Positions 1 through 15,556 of a stretch of DNA of 64,000 bases are shown one piece after another. The notes under the pieces are model-generated. The model saw only the letters and a list, made by a program, of their open reading frames with translations. It had not been told where the DNA came from and did no database searches. Source of the DNA: Linanthus parryae (Eukaryota; Streptophyta; Magnoliopsida; Ericales; Polemoniaceae); the NCBI GenBank assembly GCA_023055425.1, contig JALGPY010000003.1:20705001-20769000 (forward strand), written 5' to 3'. Position 1 is the stretch's first letter. Every line of letters begins with the position of its first letter. Both the position numbers and the translations under genes were made by a program.

Positions 1-851
1 TGTTTTAGATGTCGGTGGTGTTTGTCTAGCATTGAGCGTACCCCATGAACATGTTTTGCCATGATAGTCTGTGGTACTATTCAGCTTTTTCATCGTACTT
101 GATGAATCTCTAACCCGATGAACGTCTTACTTCCTCATCATGGTTATAAAAGTCCGCCGAATGCTATCGAGCAGCTTCTGAAACTGCCATACCTGTTCGC
201 CTGATTCGTACAGTGAGCATGAAGTTAAAGGGCGAATCGACTAAATGTCCAATATGTGGTGTGTATCAGTCCATACTCCCAATAAGTGTCATCATTTTTC
301 TGGTTCATTACTATTGTTGCGAAATGTTGTTTGTCCCACATAGGCAATTTGGTAGATTTTGTGTGTGGTTATTAAGATCCAGGGCTATCCTCCTCGTCGC
401 CAATCGGCTGAGGTTGACCCCATGGTTCTAACAATTGCCATGAAGCATATAAACTTAAGTGGGCCACTGTTGTTGGCAACTAATGAAAATGATCGAGATT
501 ATGTGTAGTATGATCAGCTTATGCTTTAGGTTGTTTGCTTAAGTTTAAAAAACATCACATTCAGTTGCTGGTTACTGCTACACTGGGCGATACTGTTAAT
601 GTGCAACCCTCGCATTGGACAATACTTGTATATCGAACCATATTCCTAATTCCTTGTAACCGTTATGCTATGTGAATTTCTTAACGACTGCCTTGAATTC
701 AGTACTAGCAAATAGCCCCCCTTGCCTAGTATGGTCTCAGAGGCTTACATCTAACGGTGTTCAGCAATGTTTAGTTCGTGTTCTTAACATTGTTTCACAG
801 TTTTTCACACTAATAGGATTTTTTTTTATATTATCTCTATGCATTTGGCAG
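1..851 (+). other. Upstream intron of the starch synthase gene
   Basis: No exon of the starch synthase family is recognisable here. The stretch ends in a pyrimidine-rich tract and an AG acceptor just before the first recognisable exon at 852. The family's KVGGL-containing exons, which should precede that exon, are not present, so this is read as part of a long intron whose upstream exons lie outside the window. No other gene or repeat is supported. Confidence 0.6.
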
Positions 852-2204
852 GACATTCTTCATTGTCATGATTGGTCTAGTGCTCCAGTAGCATGGTTAT
901 TCAAGGATCATTATGCACAATATGGTCTCAGCAAAACACGGGTTGTCTTTACTATCCATAATCTTGAATTTGGAGCAAATCTCATTGCAAAAGCAATGCA
1001 ATATTCTGATAAGGCTACAACTGTAAGTATTTATTTGACTGATTTATAACCTTTTTTTGTTCAATTCAAAGGCAGTTTTCATCATCAGTTTTGTAGTTTT
1101 TAATTATATTAATTTGCTGCACCTCGTAAGCTGGCATTAAAAGGAACTTGAGACTCTTGTACCTGAAGCAGGCTTAATTCTTTTATCAAGCGATATTGAT
1201 TTATGATAACTGTTATGCTCAGGTATCTCATACTTACTCGAAGGAGGTATCTAAACATCCTGCAATTGCTCCTCACCTGTACAAATTCCACGGTATATTA
1301 AATGGAATTGATCCTGATATATGGGACCCTTACAACGATAAATTCCTTCCAGTAAGTGGTCTACATGTTTTTCCCTTAAATGCTTCCTCAAATTTTGTAC
1401 CTTCGCATTCTATCATTTCCTTTCTACTCTATTAAGTTTTCTTGGTTGTGGATTACAGTAAGTAGTACCAAAAGTAAGAAAAAATATGAAATCTTGAGAG
1501 AAGTTGACACTCCCTGTCAAATAAAATTAGGTAGCATTATCCTAATATACTAATTCGGATAATGTTTACAAATGGGCTTAACACTAGGGTTTTAGAACAG
1601 TCATTTTGTTCTTTCCTTTTCCTGTACAATGTCAGCTTGTGACTAATTCCTGTGACAAATTTGGCATCACAGATACCTTACACTTCGGAAAATGTCATTG
1701 AGGGAAAAAAGGCTGCCAAGCTAGCCTTGCAGCAAAGACTTGGTCTGAAAACAGATGATCAGCCCCTTGTAGGAATTATTACTCGCTTAACTCATCAGAA
1801 GGGGATTCACCTCATCAAGCATGCCATTTGGCGCACTCTTGATCGTAGTGGACAGGTAGGGCTATGGTATAATTTACAGTCTAACTTCATACTACCTCTG
1901 TTTCGCCTGTTTCAGCCTACTTCACTTTTTGTCACTATTCACTGCGTTACTTTCATCCGGTGATTTGATTAGCAAAACGATACAAGAATTTGGTAATCTT
2001 TGCATGGTGTTATAGAGGAAAGTTTATTCTAAAATACCATGAAAAAATTGTTAAAAAATTACATCGTTTTGGTACCCAAATCACCAAGTCAAAATGACTC
2101 AGTTACGGGTTAAAAAGTCAAACACAGACGAAACAGACGAAACGGAGGTAGTACAATGGAACACATCGTATTACACCATCCGTGATTTGGACATTGCGAC
2201 TCAA

Positions 2205-2237
<33 letters not shown>

Positions 2238-4310
2238 TCTCTCTCTCCCACACACACACACACACATACACACACAGAACCTGTGAGGGAGCTTTCTTTG
2301 GTAATATACGTCTGGCCCACGTTGCTATAAGCAACATTCTTATTATTAAGGATGTTTGGTTTTATAGCATCTGATTCTCCGTACTGATGGAACCGTTCAT
2401 GACAGGTTGTATTGCTAGGTTCTGCGCCAGATCCTCGAATTCAGAACGACTTTGTGAATTTGAGAAATCAACTGCACTCTTCACACGGTGATCGTGCACA
2501 CCTTTACTTGAGCTATGACGAGCCTCTTTCTCATCTGGTATTGTCTCTTTAAAACTTAATTGTTTCAGTCTCCTTCATTACTGATTCACTTCTTAACAGC
2601 CACAATACAGTTTTCAGAGTCCTAAATTTCTTGGATATCATTGTAGATATATGCTGGTGCGGATTTCATTTTAGTGCCTTCAATTTTCGAACCATGTGGA
2701 CTAACTCAGCTCACAGCAATGAGATACGGTTCGATACCTGTTGTTCGCAAGACTGGAGGTGTGCAAGTCATTTTAGTGAACTAGTCATGCCCCTTAATCC
2801 CTGATTATTTCTACCAATGTAACCCAAATGTTTGCAACCTCTTCTTATAGGACTTTATGACACTGTATTTGATGTGGATCACGATAAAGAGAGAGCAGAA
2901 GCACAAGGTCTTGAACCAAATGGATTCAGCTTTGACGTAGCTGACGCAGCCGGTGTAGATTATGCTCTGAACAGGTTAGTGAATGTCGTTCTAGTATCAA
3001 AGAGTGGTGAACTTGAGAACATATTTACACCTATTAGTAGTTAAGACAAGATAATTAACCCGAAAAAGGAAAATTATATGAAAAGCTGAACATATAAAGA
3101 GTATGACTCAATCAACTTTACCACCATTTGCTTGATTTTAGAAACACCTTTTACGCAAAACCAAAGCAAGAACTAAAGTCTAAAGGAATATGAACAAGTA
3201 TCTTATGTTTTGGGTGCACTACCTTAATGCCTATTGGTTCGAAACAAGTATCTTATGTTTTGTACGTTTTGGGATTTTTCCAAACCTAAACTGGACTGTT
3301 TGGTGCGGTTCAGTTTGCGGATTCCCCGCTTCAGACTTGCATCCCTAACTCTACAATGGCTTGTATTCATTCATGAGGAATACGATCACTTTCTAGTTTC
3401 TTTTTACCTGTCAGACATGTTTCACCGTCGTACGGCTCAGAAGATTTTAATCCCATGATTAATGCGTGAAGTGAATGTAGAAAAATAATTTAAGATCAAC
3501 AATGTACTTTCACCTATGTCTAATTGGAGGAAGATAATTCGACGATGCTTAGAGCATGTTCACCAGTGGCCCCCATACCTAGGCACCACCTCATTCTAGC
3601 ACCAAAATCCTCTGAAAATCACTATTCATGTTTCCACCTTGGTAGGGGTGCCTTGGTAGGAACTAGGAAGTGCTCCAGGGGCTGGGCACTTCAGTGGCCT
3701 CCAACTGACGGAGAGGCTCTTCGAAGTGCCCCAGTGCCTCTGTCTCACAGCTTTACCAGAACGGTAGAAAATCACGCCAAAAGATATAGATGAACAGTGT
3801 CTTGCCCAAGGGCCCTAGTGCCCCGGAGCCCCCGGCCCAGTGCCTCACAGATGAAAGCCGCTCAGAAAGCCATATTTGACAGAACTTTCAGAAGAAGAAA
3901 AAACAAAAAGGAAAAATATACTACCCGGTTCCACTGGATTTTGGATCTGTAAACTACCCAACACTTTAAAAGCCCTAATTTATCCGTAGGTGTAAATCAT
4001 AGGCACCAAACTCAGTCCTCTTTAACATTATAATTTTCTTTATATGTATTGAAGATTGAGTCCTCTTTAACATCTCATCTCTCTCCTTGAGCACAAAAGC
4101 CGGCATGATTTCAAGCAGTAGTATATAATAGAATAATAGATAGTAGACTCACTCACTGCCTTTTTATATGATGGCAGAGCGATATCTGCTTGGTATGACT
4201 CCCGTGATTGGTTCAACTCGTTGTGCAAGAGGGTTATGGAGCAAGATTGGTCGTGGAACAGGCCAGCTCTCGACTACATGGAGCTCTACCACGCAGCGCG
4301 CAAGAATTAG
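852..4310 (+). CDS. SS3: Starch synthase III, C-terminal part (5' truncated by window)
   Basis: The product elongates amylopectin chains in plastids by transferring glucose from ADP-glucose (GT5 family). Seven exons are placed: 852-1022, 1223-1351, 1673-1855, 2406-2537, 2647-2758, 2851-2974 and 4178-4310. They give 327 residues with correct GT-AG borders and phases, ending at TAG 4308-4310. Visible family signatures are [12 protein letters not shown] at the start, [22 protein letters not shown], the RLTHQKG loop, [29 protein letters not shown] followed by the KTGGL motif, and the C-terminal [18 protein letters not shown]. The SS3-type wording of these motifs favours SS3 over SS4, GBSS or SS1/2. 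The N-terminal transit peptide, starch-binding CBM53 modules and the first half of the GT domain lie upstream of the window. No break is seen in the visible exons. The last intron (2975-4177) is long. Confidence 0.94.
2205..2275. repeat. (CT)n-(CA)n compound microsatellite
   Basis: A run of CT dinucleotides, interrupted once by CTAT, passes directly into a CA run. It lies in the third visible intron of the starch synthase gene. A slippage-prone simple repeat; no coding role is inferred. Confidence 0.95.
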
Positions 4311-5084
4311 AGAGAGGCAGATTCTGCTTGGAGAGCAAGCAGCAGATCTTATCTTAGCTGTGTATACAGGTTTAGTGATAGTAGATTAGTAGTCCATGTG
4401 AAATATTTTGTTTCCTGCTCACTTTCTATTAGTTAGAAGATGAAATGGGCGCATAAACACTTCACACGACAATGTGAATAAAGTGAAGGTAGGGGGTATA
4501 GAGGCCGATATGGCTCAACCAGTTCTTTATAGGTATATTAATAGTAGTTCATTCTTCAGTTTCGATATGGAAGAGTGGTGATAGTTAGAATTCTGCATCG
4601 GCAAGGATAGTTTCAAATAAAAGTATTACTACTATAGTATAGTTCTTCTCAATCTTGCTGTATTTGGTAGTGTGTTTTCTACCTTTTTTGGAAATCTGGA
4701 AATAATATGCAGCAGGTCGATTTTATGATGCGGTGCTGGCGTCGGGAACGTTTTATGCAGAGGCTTTATATCCAATCAAAATTCAATATTTTGGGTGTTT
4801 CTTATAAACTCTGTTTTGTGTTTTGTGTTTTGTGTTTGCTCATTTGGGTGTATTTTTTTTGTTGGTTTCTCTGTTTTTGGGGGAGGGATTTTCTCCTACT
4901 TCGCAGAGTGTTAGTAGCAGCAATTTGTTCTATATCTATGTTCTTTGTTCACCACTGACCTGTGCAGTACCCCACCCTCAACCTGCAGGCCTTCCCATAG
5001 CCCAATCAAAAAGGGTAAACAGTATACAAGATGTTCAATCTGTTCCCAGCAGTGGCCCTCAAGCAACAAGTCTTTCTAAAGAAA
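4311..5084 (+). other. 3' UTR of SS3, then sequence with no recognised gene
   Basis: AATAAA-type poly(A) signals occur at about 4478 (AATAAAGTG) and 4617 (AATAAAAGT), so transcription of the starch synthase probably ends within 4480-4660. From 4680 to 5084 there is a short GTTTT-rich stretch (about 4811-4836), then sequence in which I recognise nothing. Confidence 0.55.
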
Positions 5085-5627
5085 AAGGGTAAAAGACACT
5101 TCCACTCCCTCTGGTTTTGAAAAGGACACTTTCAACACTTTCACCCCTTTTAGTTTGGAAAATGACACTTTCACCCCTTTAGTGAGCCGAGCTTCGAATA
5201 ATTTAAATCCCTGATTGTGACCGCGTTAGTCTAAGGGTGGAGAGTCTCTCACTCAAAATAAGTTTGAAGGCTAATGTGTCAGCCATATCATGCAAAAAGT
5301 CTATTATACCCTTGGGTAACCCCCACATTTTGCATATATGGGGGCAAATTATCTAATCAACATATTTTAACGCCATATCCCAACTAGGATAGTAGTAGTA
5401 GTAGAAGAAGAAGAAGAAGAAGAAGAAGAAGAAGAAGAAGAAGAAGAAGAAGAAGAAGAAGAAGAAGAAGAAGAACGATTAGGGATGACGTAATTGTAAT
5501 ATTTTTGATTCATTGAAGGTAATATTGTAATTTTCATAGTTTCATTATACTCCATTAGTTACAGCGATTCAAAATACAGCGGTCTGGGGTGTCATTTTGC
5601 GTACGGGTGCGAAGTGTCTCTACCCTT
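5085..5627. mobile_element. Candidate MITE with ~17-bp terminal inverted repeats
   Basis: The left end AAGGGTAAAAGACACTTC (5085 on) is matched in reverse complement by GAAGTGTCTCTACCCTT (5611-5627), with one or two differences. Subterminal ACACTTTCACCCC-like and GTGTCATTTTGCG-like motifs are also roughly mirrored. No clear target-site duplication is seen, so the superfamily is open. It contains the GAA microsatellite at 5389-5475. No coding capacity. Confidence 0.45.
5389..5475. repeat. (GTA)n(GAA)n microsatellite
   Basis: About five GTA units lead into a long perfect GAA/AAG trinucleotide tract. Read on the - strand it would encode poly-serine; that reading is an artefact of the repeat. Confidence 0.97.
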
Positions 5628-5716
5628 CTTAAGTTTGTTGCGAGTGGGAGTGAATAGTTCCATAGCTTCCACCTGGAAAATCAATTTCTTTGGTAGTTCA
5701 GATTTTCAGAGATTAT

Positions 5717-6037
5717 TCAAACAGTTCTCTTTACCAAGTGACTTTCTTGGATTTTCAGACTCTTCATGTTGAAGGAGCTTATATCCCGAGGCCGCAGAGT
5801 AATCACCGTCTTCTGTGTGAACCAGAAGAGTCGGCCTGGGCTTGGTGCATTTGGGACATGCAGCTTTACAACCTCTTCGACATCTGCTTCAAGAAGGTAC
5901 TGCCTAAGTGTATCAATCTTCACACATTTATTTCCAAGATCAGCAAAACCAACTCTTAATCGGACCTGACTGATATTTGGGGAGACAACTTTGGACGAAT
6001 TAGGTCTGAGTACCCACTTATCTAGGAACAAGTTCAA
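5717..6037 (-). CDS. Unidentified 106-codon ORF
   Basis: A reading frame open for 106 codons, with non-repetitive amino-acid composition (for example ISQVRLRVGFADLGNKCVKI and HVPNAPSPGRLFWFTQK). I do not recognise a family. It is not part of the adjacent LINE, whose reverse-transcriptase remnant begins beyond 6420, and it sits next to a candidate MITE. It could be an exon of a broken gene or chance. Its length alone is weak evidence; the lack of low complexity is the only reason it is listed. Confidence 0.25.
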   Translation of the reverse strand: MNLFLDKWVLRPNSSKVVSPNISQVRLRVGFADLGNKCVKIDTLRQYLLEADVEEVVKLHVPNAPSPGRLFWFTQKTVITLRPRDISSFNMKSLKIQESHLVKRTV

Positions 6038-6422
6038 ATTCTCACCGTCCCTTATAATGCATACAATGCTTTTTTTACTAGCTCTTTACCTGCTAGGATC
6101 CCCCTTAAAGAAAAAGAACATTGTTGCCTTTTATGTGGAGCACGCCCGAATTCGGATAATGTTTCGCTTTGAAAACTCAGACTTAACAAAGCCTATAAGT
6201 GTTTTTTTTTTTTTTTTTTTTTTTTTTTTGATATCCTTGAAACTCTGGACCTTGTCTTGCTTATTGGATTAAGCTAATCCCACCCAGTCTAGTGCACCTT
6301 CCTCGTGTCTTCGTTGCCCCTGAGAATTGTCTGATTAGTTGCTCCAAAAGCTTACAAGTACCCGTAGGGATAAGAAAGCAGCTCATTGTGTAAGTTATGT
6401 ATAACTTGAGCCACAACGCTGA
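6038..6422. other. Intergenic stretch with a T-homopolymer
   Basis: An uninterrupted run of about 29 T lies at roughly 6201-6229. It could be the relic of a poly(A) tail of a retroposon inserted on the - strand, since it lies on the 3' side of the - strand LINE remnant that follows. No gene is seen. Confidence 0.4.
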
Positions 6423-9140
6423 TTAACACTTCTTTATCGTGCAATGCAATGGTTTTTTTTGCTTCCACGTTTTCAACTTAGCACATACCTTTTCAACTAT
6501 GTGCTGAAACGTTATCTTTTTCTGACGTCCAACTGTTATTGGTAATCCCATGTATTTCTCGTGTAATTTTGCTAGATGTACACCACACTGCAGACTGAGA
6601 GCTTCTCGTTCCACTTGTTTGACATTTTCAGAAAATACTCCTGAAGATTTGTGGAGGTTGATTTGTTGACCCGCATTTCGTCATCATACAGAATCTGTAA
6701 TAGGGCATTTATTTCAATGCGAGGCTTTTGTAAACATAAGACTACCTTCCCAAAAAAGAGATGGGATGCTACGGGTCCCCCACTAGACGCATTTACCCCC
6801 AAAATTCTTTTCGGGAAAACACTTCACTGACGAGCAGGAACATATATGATGATAGGGGACATCCCTGTCTTAACCCCCTTTCATGTATGACTTCTCCAAT
6901 TAATTTTACGTAAACAACACACAAGAAAGATGGGATCGTGACACAATCCATCACGTAATCAATCCACATAGGCGCAAACCCCATGTGACCAATGAATTTA
7001 TTTAAGAAGTCCCATTCGGCACAAACGTATGCTTTGCTCATTGATAGCGCCTTTTGGGAGTTATGTGAGTGTAATTTACTTTCTTCTTGTGAGATTTTGA
7101 GCGGTTTTGAGCTTAAGTGAATATGTATTGTTTTGGCACTTGCGTCTTCATATGCTATAATTCTTGTCCGTGTTACGATATATTTAAGCTTAATTTGATA
7201 GATTTAAATCGCTCGATCTAGTTTTGTCTTGTCAATGACACGAACCAGGAGCGTGATGATAGGATTGAAGCAAGACTTGAACGTCGGAAGCACAAAGAAA
7301 GAGGCTCGGGGACCAAGACAAAGAGAAATTGAGCTGAATTGCCAGTGGCATTCGCATGAAAGGCCAAGCCTTTCGCACAAATGGAAGTACTTAGAAGATT
7401 TTAGGAAAGCATTCGCACGAATGAAAAAAAGTCTTCTGCACCTATGGAGGAAATTTTTTCCTACGAAAGGGGAAATCCTTTCCTACGAAAGCCTTTCACA
7501 CGAAAGATAAAGATTTTGCACGAAAGCCTGACCCTTTCGCACGAAAGGTACTGGCAGCCGAGACAAATCTTTGGGGCACGAATGCAATTATCAAGAGTTT
7601 GGACGGGAAAACACGGGATTGAGGTCTGCAATTATCAAGAGTCTGAACTTAATTCTTAGAAACAATGGAGCAGCTACTCGAAATTGCTAGTAATTAGGTG
7701 GGTTCCCGACAGAGACTTGGCCTAGTGTGATAGGGAACGTGAACACAATCCCATATCACTGATACTGACAAATAATGTGACTAGGATTGGCCGTTTGGGT
7801 AGATTCGGTAGGTATAGAGACTATTTCGTGCAACGGTGGACCGACATGACCCAGTGTCGTGCAACGTGGCTAACATACTAGAACGGTCCAGTAGACAGAG
7901 GTGGATCGACATGTCCCGAAGTAGACTGTGGCATAAAACTGCATGAGATCGACAGAAGATCGTAGTGACTTGTTACCTGGCAAAACTGAATTAGGATTAG
8001 CGTGTTTCAATACAGTATCCGAAATCGTCTAACTGCCCCATGTGATCTATAGATTGCCTAGTCTTTCCATAATTTGATAAAGCAATTTATTACAAAAAAA
8101 AATCCAAAAACATTAATTTAAGAGCTAAAAACCCCACGTACTTTCTCAAAAAAAAAAAACCCCACGTAAGAAATCGTGACACTCATAATGACTTTATGAG
8201 CTAAAAACCCATTTTTCCTTTCTTCTTTGTCTTCATCGAGCGAATCAACTCAAAAGCCGTGAGTATATTATTAATTATTAAACTGACAGGTACAAACACA
8301 CTTTATTTTCAGACACAAAACTCGATAGAACATGTTTCAAACGATTAGTCATCATCTTTGTAGTAATTTTGTAGACAGTCGCACCAAGATTAGTAGGTCT
8401 GAAATCAATTGCCTTTCTTACATGTTTGATCTTTGAAACTAGGGCCAAGAGCGTGTTGTCGTAGGCTGCAACACTCGCCCCTCATTAAGAATTTCCAGTA
8501 CACAGTCTTCCACGTCATCCCCCGCAATATGCCATTATTGTTGGTAGAAAATCGTTGGGAATGTGAAGCGTCATGTCCCGCTGCTTTGAGCGGGAACGTA
8601 CTCTTCAAAATCGTCACAAATTCTTTCCTAGAATAAGGTTTTTCTAGGGAGTCTTTATCGACATCATACAATGCTCCACTCCCTACGAAAAGACATTTCA
8701 AAGTTCTTCTGTTGGATTGGAAGACTTAAAAATAGCCAAAAAGTACCTCTGTAATTCTGCAACAATTTCCTCTTATGCCGATCTCCAAAGACCCTACTCA
8801 TTCTCCAATGCCTTAATTTCATTTTTAGCTCTTCCGATCGTCCCTTTTCGGTGGAAAAAGTGGTATTGTTATCCCCCTTTCTAAGCCATTATATTTTAGA
8901 TATACGTCTCTATAATTCTTCCTCCCTGCAAGAAGAAGATTGATCTGGTATTTCACTTTCTTCGCCTATGTCAAAAGTCAAGAGGTCTAGGGCTGACCTC
9001 CTAACCATCCAAGTTCCTTCCTTAAACTTGCGAGCTTTCTCCGAACATGTCCAAAAACTTCTCGACCCCAGTTGTAGCAATTTCTTTAGTAATTCTAGTT
9101 TGGCTGGGATGCCTCTAGTCAGTTTATTCCATGCAGTTCG
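6423..9140 (-). mobile_element. Decayed LINE (L1-type non-LTR retrotransposon), ORF2 remnant
   Basis: Reading the - strand from 9140 down gives scattered fragments of plant L1-type ORF2: a linker with KWLRKGDNNTTFFH-like wording near 8830-8900, then the reverse-transcriptase N-terminus (DKDSLEKPYSRKEF, 8405-8701; DFRPTNLG...NRLKHVLSSFVSENK, about 8300-8400; TAFELIRSMKTKKKGKMGF, about 8210-8270). After an insertion come MSKAY, EWDFLNKFIGHMGF, RGLRQGCPLSSYMF and YMGLPITVGRQKKITF (6423-7041). Frames change repeatedly and there are stops, so it is dead. The endonuclease and 3' half are absent. The order of fragments fixes the orientation. Confidence 0.85.
7050..8206. mobile_element. Insertion of unclassified sequence into the LINE
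   Basis: The LINE reading stops at KMGF (about 8206) and resumes at KALSMSKAY (about 7050), so about 1.15 kb of foreign DNA separates two pieces of one reverse transcriptase. The insert contains several imperfect palindromes built on TTTCGCACGAAAG (about 7345-7550) and a short frame starting MTRTRS, reminiscent of the start of some Ty3 gag proteins. The right end carries two copies of GAGCTAAAAACCC (about 8121 and 8199). No intact ORF or clear LTR is visible, so the type is not assigned. Confidence 0.5.
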
Positions 9141-9349
9141 AACAAATAGGTTTTGGGAGTTTTAGATTGTGGTATTAGTTTTATGTTTGTTTCCGTTTTA
9201 CTCATTAAACAGAAGTGTTTTTGCTCAGAATAAATAAATAAACAGAAGTGCTCGCTAAAAGTGATGGTACAACATAGGTAGACAACCAAATCTCGAGGCA
9301 AATTGATTGGATGAGAGAAAATATAGGAGAGAATCAGCAATTAAGTCGA

Positions 9350-9635
9350 TAATCAAATCATTCCCCAAAACGCCACCGCGATCTCCGAATACAATCGGGA
9401 GACTTGCCTTGTAGAATCAGCCAAACCCTAAACTCCTCTCGTGGGTTTCGTGTTGGAGTCAAAAACCCACATCTTCAAATTTATATATATAATTGCAATC
9501 AACCCCAAAACCCCTTCTCTGTTTTGTCCTATTTTACACTTCTGGCAAAGAAATTGACCATCCTCCAACCCTCTCTGGATTGATTTTGACAGCTGAAGGA
9601 TCGAACAACCATCGATCGACGAAACCCAGTTCACA
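9350..9635 (+). other. Putative 5' UTR exon of ATG8
   Basis: The sequence up to CAGTTCACAG|GTTTGCG (9635/9636) reads as a non-coding first exon with a GT donor. The next acceptor, TTTTGCAG, ends at 9817, 20 bases before the ATG. A leader intron is usual for plant ATG8 genes. The upstream limit is not resolved. Confidence 0.55.
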
Positions 9636-9837
9636 GGTTTGCGATCTTTATCCTTTCTTTCGTTGGTGTTAATTATTGGTGTTGTAGGAAAGAAACCCTT
9701 TCACGCTATTTCTTTTTCTGGGTTACAAAGTAATGTAAATACCCTTTGTGGGTTTGCTTGCTGGGGTTTGGTTGGTTTGTGGGTTTGTGATGTTTTTCCG
9801 GTGTTTGAATTTTGCAGATATTAACAGAAGTACTACC

Positions 9838-14076
<4,239 letters not shown>

Positions 14077-15109
14077 TGTCGTCGATGAACATGCCAATAA
14101 GTATATACACGGATGGTACTGAATGTAAATTGCTTATCTAGGTAGGGAGTGACTCGGGCTTTGCGCTTTCGTTTGGACGTGAATCTACCACCCTACTCTT
14201 TAATTTGGTTGGTTGAATGGCACGAAACCGGATGTTATGAAGGGATACGTTTCATGGATGTTGGCTTGGTTTAACAATTTCATTTGGATCAATGAATTTG
14301 AACATCAAGTAATAATATGCTTATCGTTTCTTTCTATTGGTTGAGTAACATTAGTGTTCTGAGTTAATGATTTGATTTTAAGAAGCAATGTATGTTTCAA
14401 GCATGACAGCTTATCAACAATTACAAGAACCTTTGACATGTAACCTTGCGTAGCAGATATTCGTTGACATTTGAGAATTAGATGTCAGGCACAATCAGCA
14501 AAACCAATGGATATCTGTTAATTCTCATAGTGCATGTTTCACACTGTCAACGAACGTCTACTCCATGGGGGTTATATGTCAATAGTTAATATCCCAAAAG
14601 ATGCCTACAGGTGCAGTTCTATACTGTAATCCATATGAGAGAAGCCCTAGCCTCTGAGATACCGTTTGCTTCTGCTTTACACTTACAGAGGAATTTGTTC
14701 CAGCTTTTCCATGAGGCATCTACCCAGAAAACTATTGCATTTTTGTGAGGTTCTTGTGAAATTTAGCAGTGTGGTAGTTGCCTGGCTAAAAATTGCGTTA
14801 CCATCTGTTTGGTTGAAGGGAGTTTCAAACATGACAACTTTATGAAAGGTCCCAGGAGTGTGATGTTTCAAATTATTTTACACCTCTTTTTTCTCTATAT
14901 GGGTTATCATTGGGCATGCTTCAGTTTCTCCTCTGGGGCTGGAAACTGGAAAGTGTACAACCCAAGATGTATCTTTGTCCTTGATTCCTTGGCAAAGTCC
15001 CAACTTTTTTTAAGAAGCACGCCAATATCACGATTGATTTTTTTGTGGTTCATACCATGGTCTTAGAAAATCAGAATCAAAATTATATAAAATTTTATGC
15101 AGGGGGTAC
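14077..15109 (+). other. ATG8 3' UTR and intergenic sequence
   Basis: AAT-rich sequence downstream of the ATG8 stop (for example around 14290-14340) is a plausible 3' UTR; no strong AATAAA was pinned. From 14350 to 15109 I see no gene, RNA or bounded repeat. Confidence 0.5.
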
Positions 15110-15117
15110 ATAAGCGC

Positions 15118-15548
15118 TAGAGGTGCGAATTCGGTTCGGTTCTCGAAACCGGTAGAAAACGGACCGAAAGGAGGGAGCCGAAACCGAACCGAAGACCCGT
15201 AGAACCGAACCGAACCGGACCCGGGGTATCTCCGGTTACGGTTCGGTTTCACTCAATTCCGGAACCGGGACCGGAACCGGAACCGGAACCGGCCAGAAAA
15301 CCGAACAATAACGTTCGGATTTTTGAAATGTGACCGTTTCCGACCGGTTCAAACCGGAACCGAACCGAAACCGAACCGGTGAACCAACCGGTTCCGGTTC
15401 ACGGTTCCGGTTCGGCTCCAGCCGAACAAAAATCCCCGATTCTGGTTCAACCGAAACACAAGTTCAACCGTGTAACCGAACCGAAACCGACCGGTTTTGG
15501 CCACAACCGGTTCGGTTCCGGTTCGGTTGAACCGATATCGCACCTCTA
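15118..15548. mobile_element. hAT-like MITE, GGTTC/ACCGG-rich family (copy 1)
   Basis: A 431-bp element with termini TAGAGGTGCGA and TCGCACCTCTA (perfect 11-bp inverted repeats), flanked on both sides by ATAAGCGC (15110-15117 and 15549-15556). An 8-bp duplication and TAG...CTA ends are the hallmark of hAT elements. The interior is almost entirely degenerate AACCGG/GGTTCGG units that can fold back on themselves, with no coding capacity. A second copy is at 40910-41392. Confidence 0.9.
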
Positions 15549-15556
15549 ATAAGCGC

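Noticed and set aside
3530..3860. Bounded MITE in the last SS3 intron starting GAGCATGTTCACC
   Set aside because: The left end looks like a plant MITE terminus and the composition is distinct, but no matching right end or target duplication was found.
5367..5555. Poly-serine protein on the - strand
   Set aside because: Direct translation of the GAA microsatellite.
15330..15543. Overlapping ORFs with Phe/Arg/Gly repeats, also at 40915-41369
   Set aside because: They are translations of the GGTTC/AACCGG repeat in the hAT MITE and are open on several frames because the repeat lacks stops.
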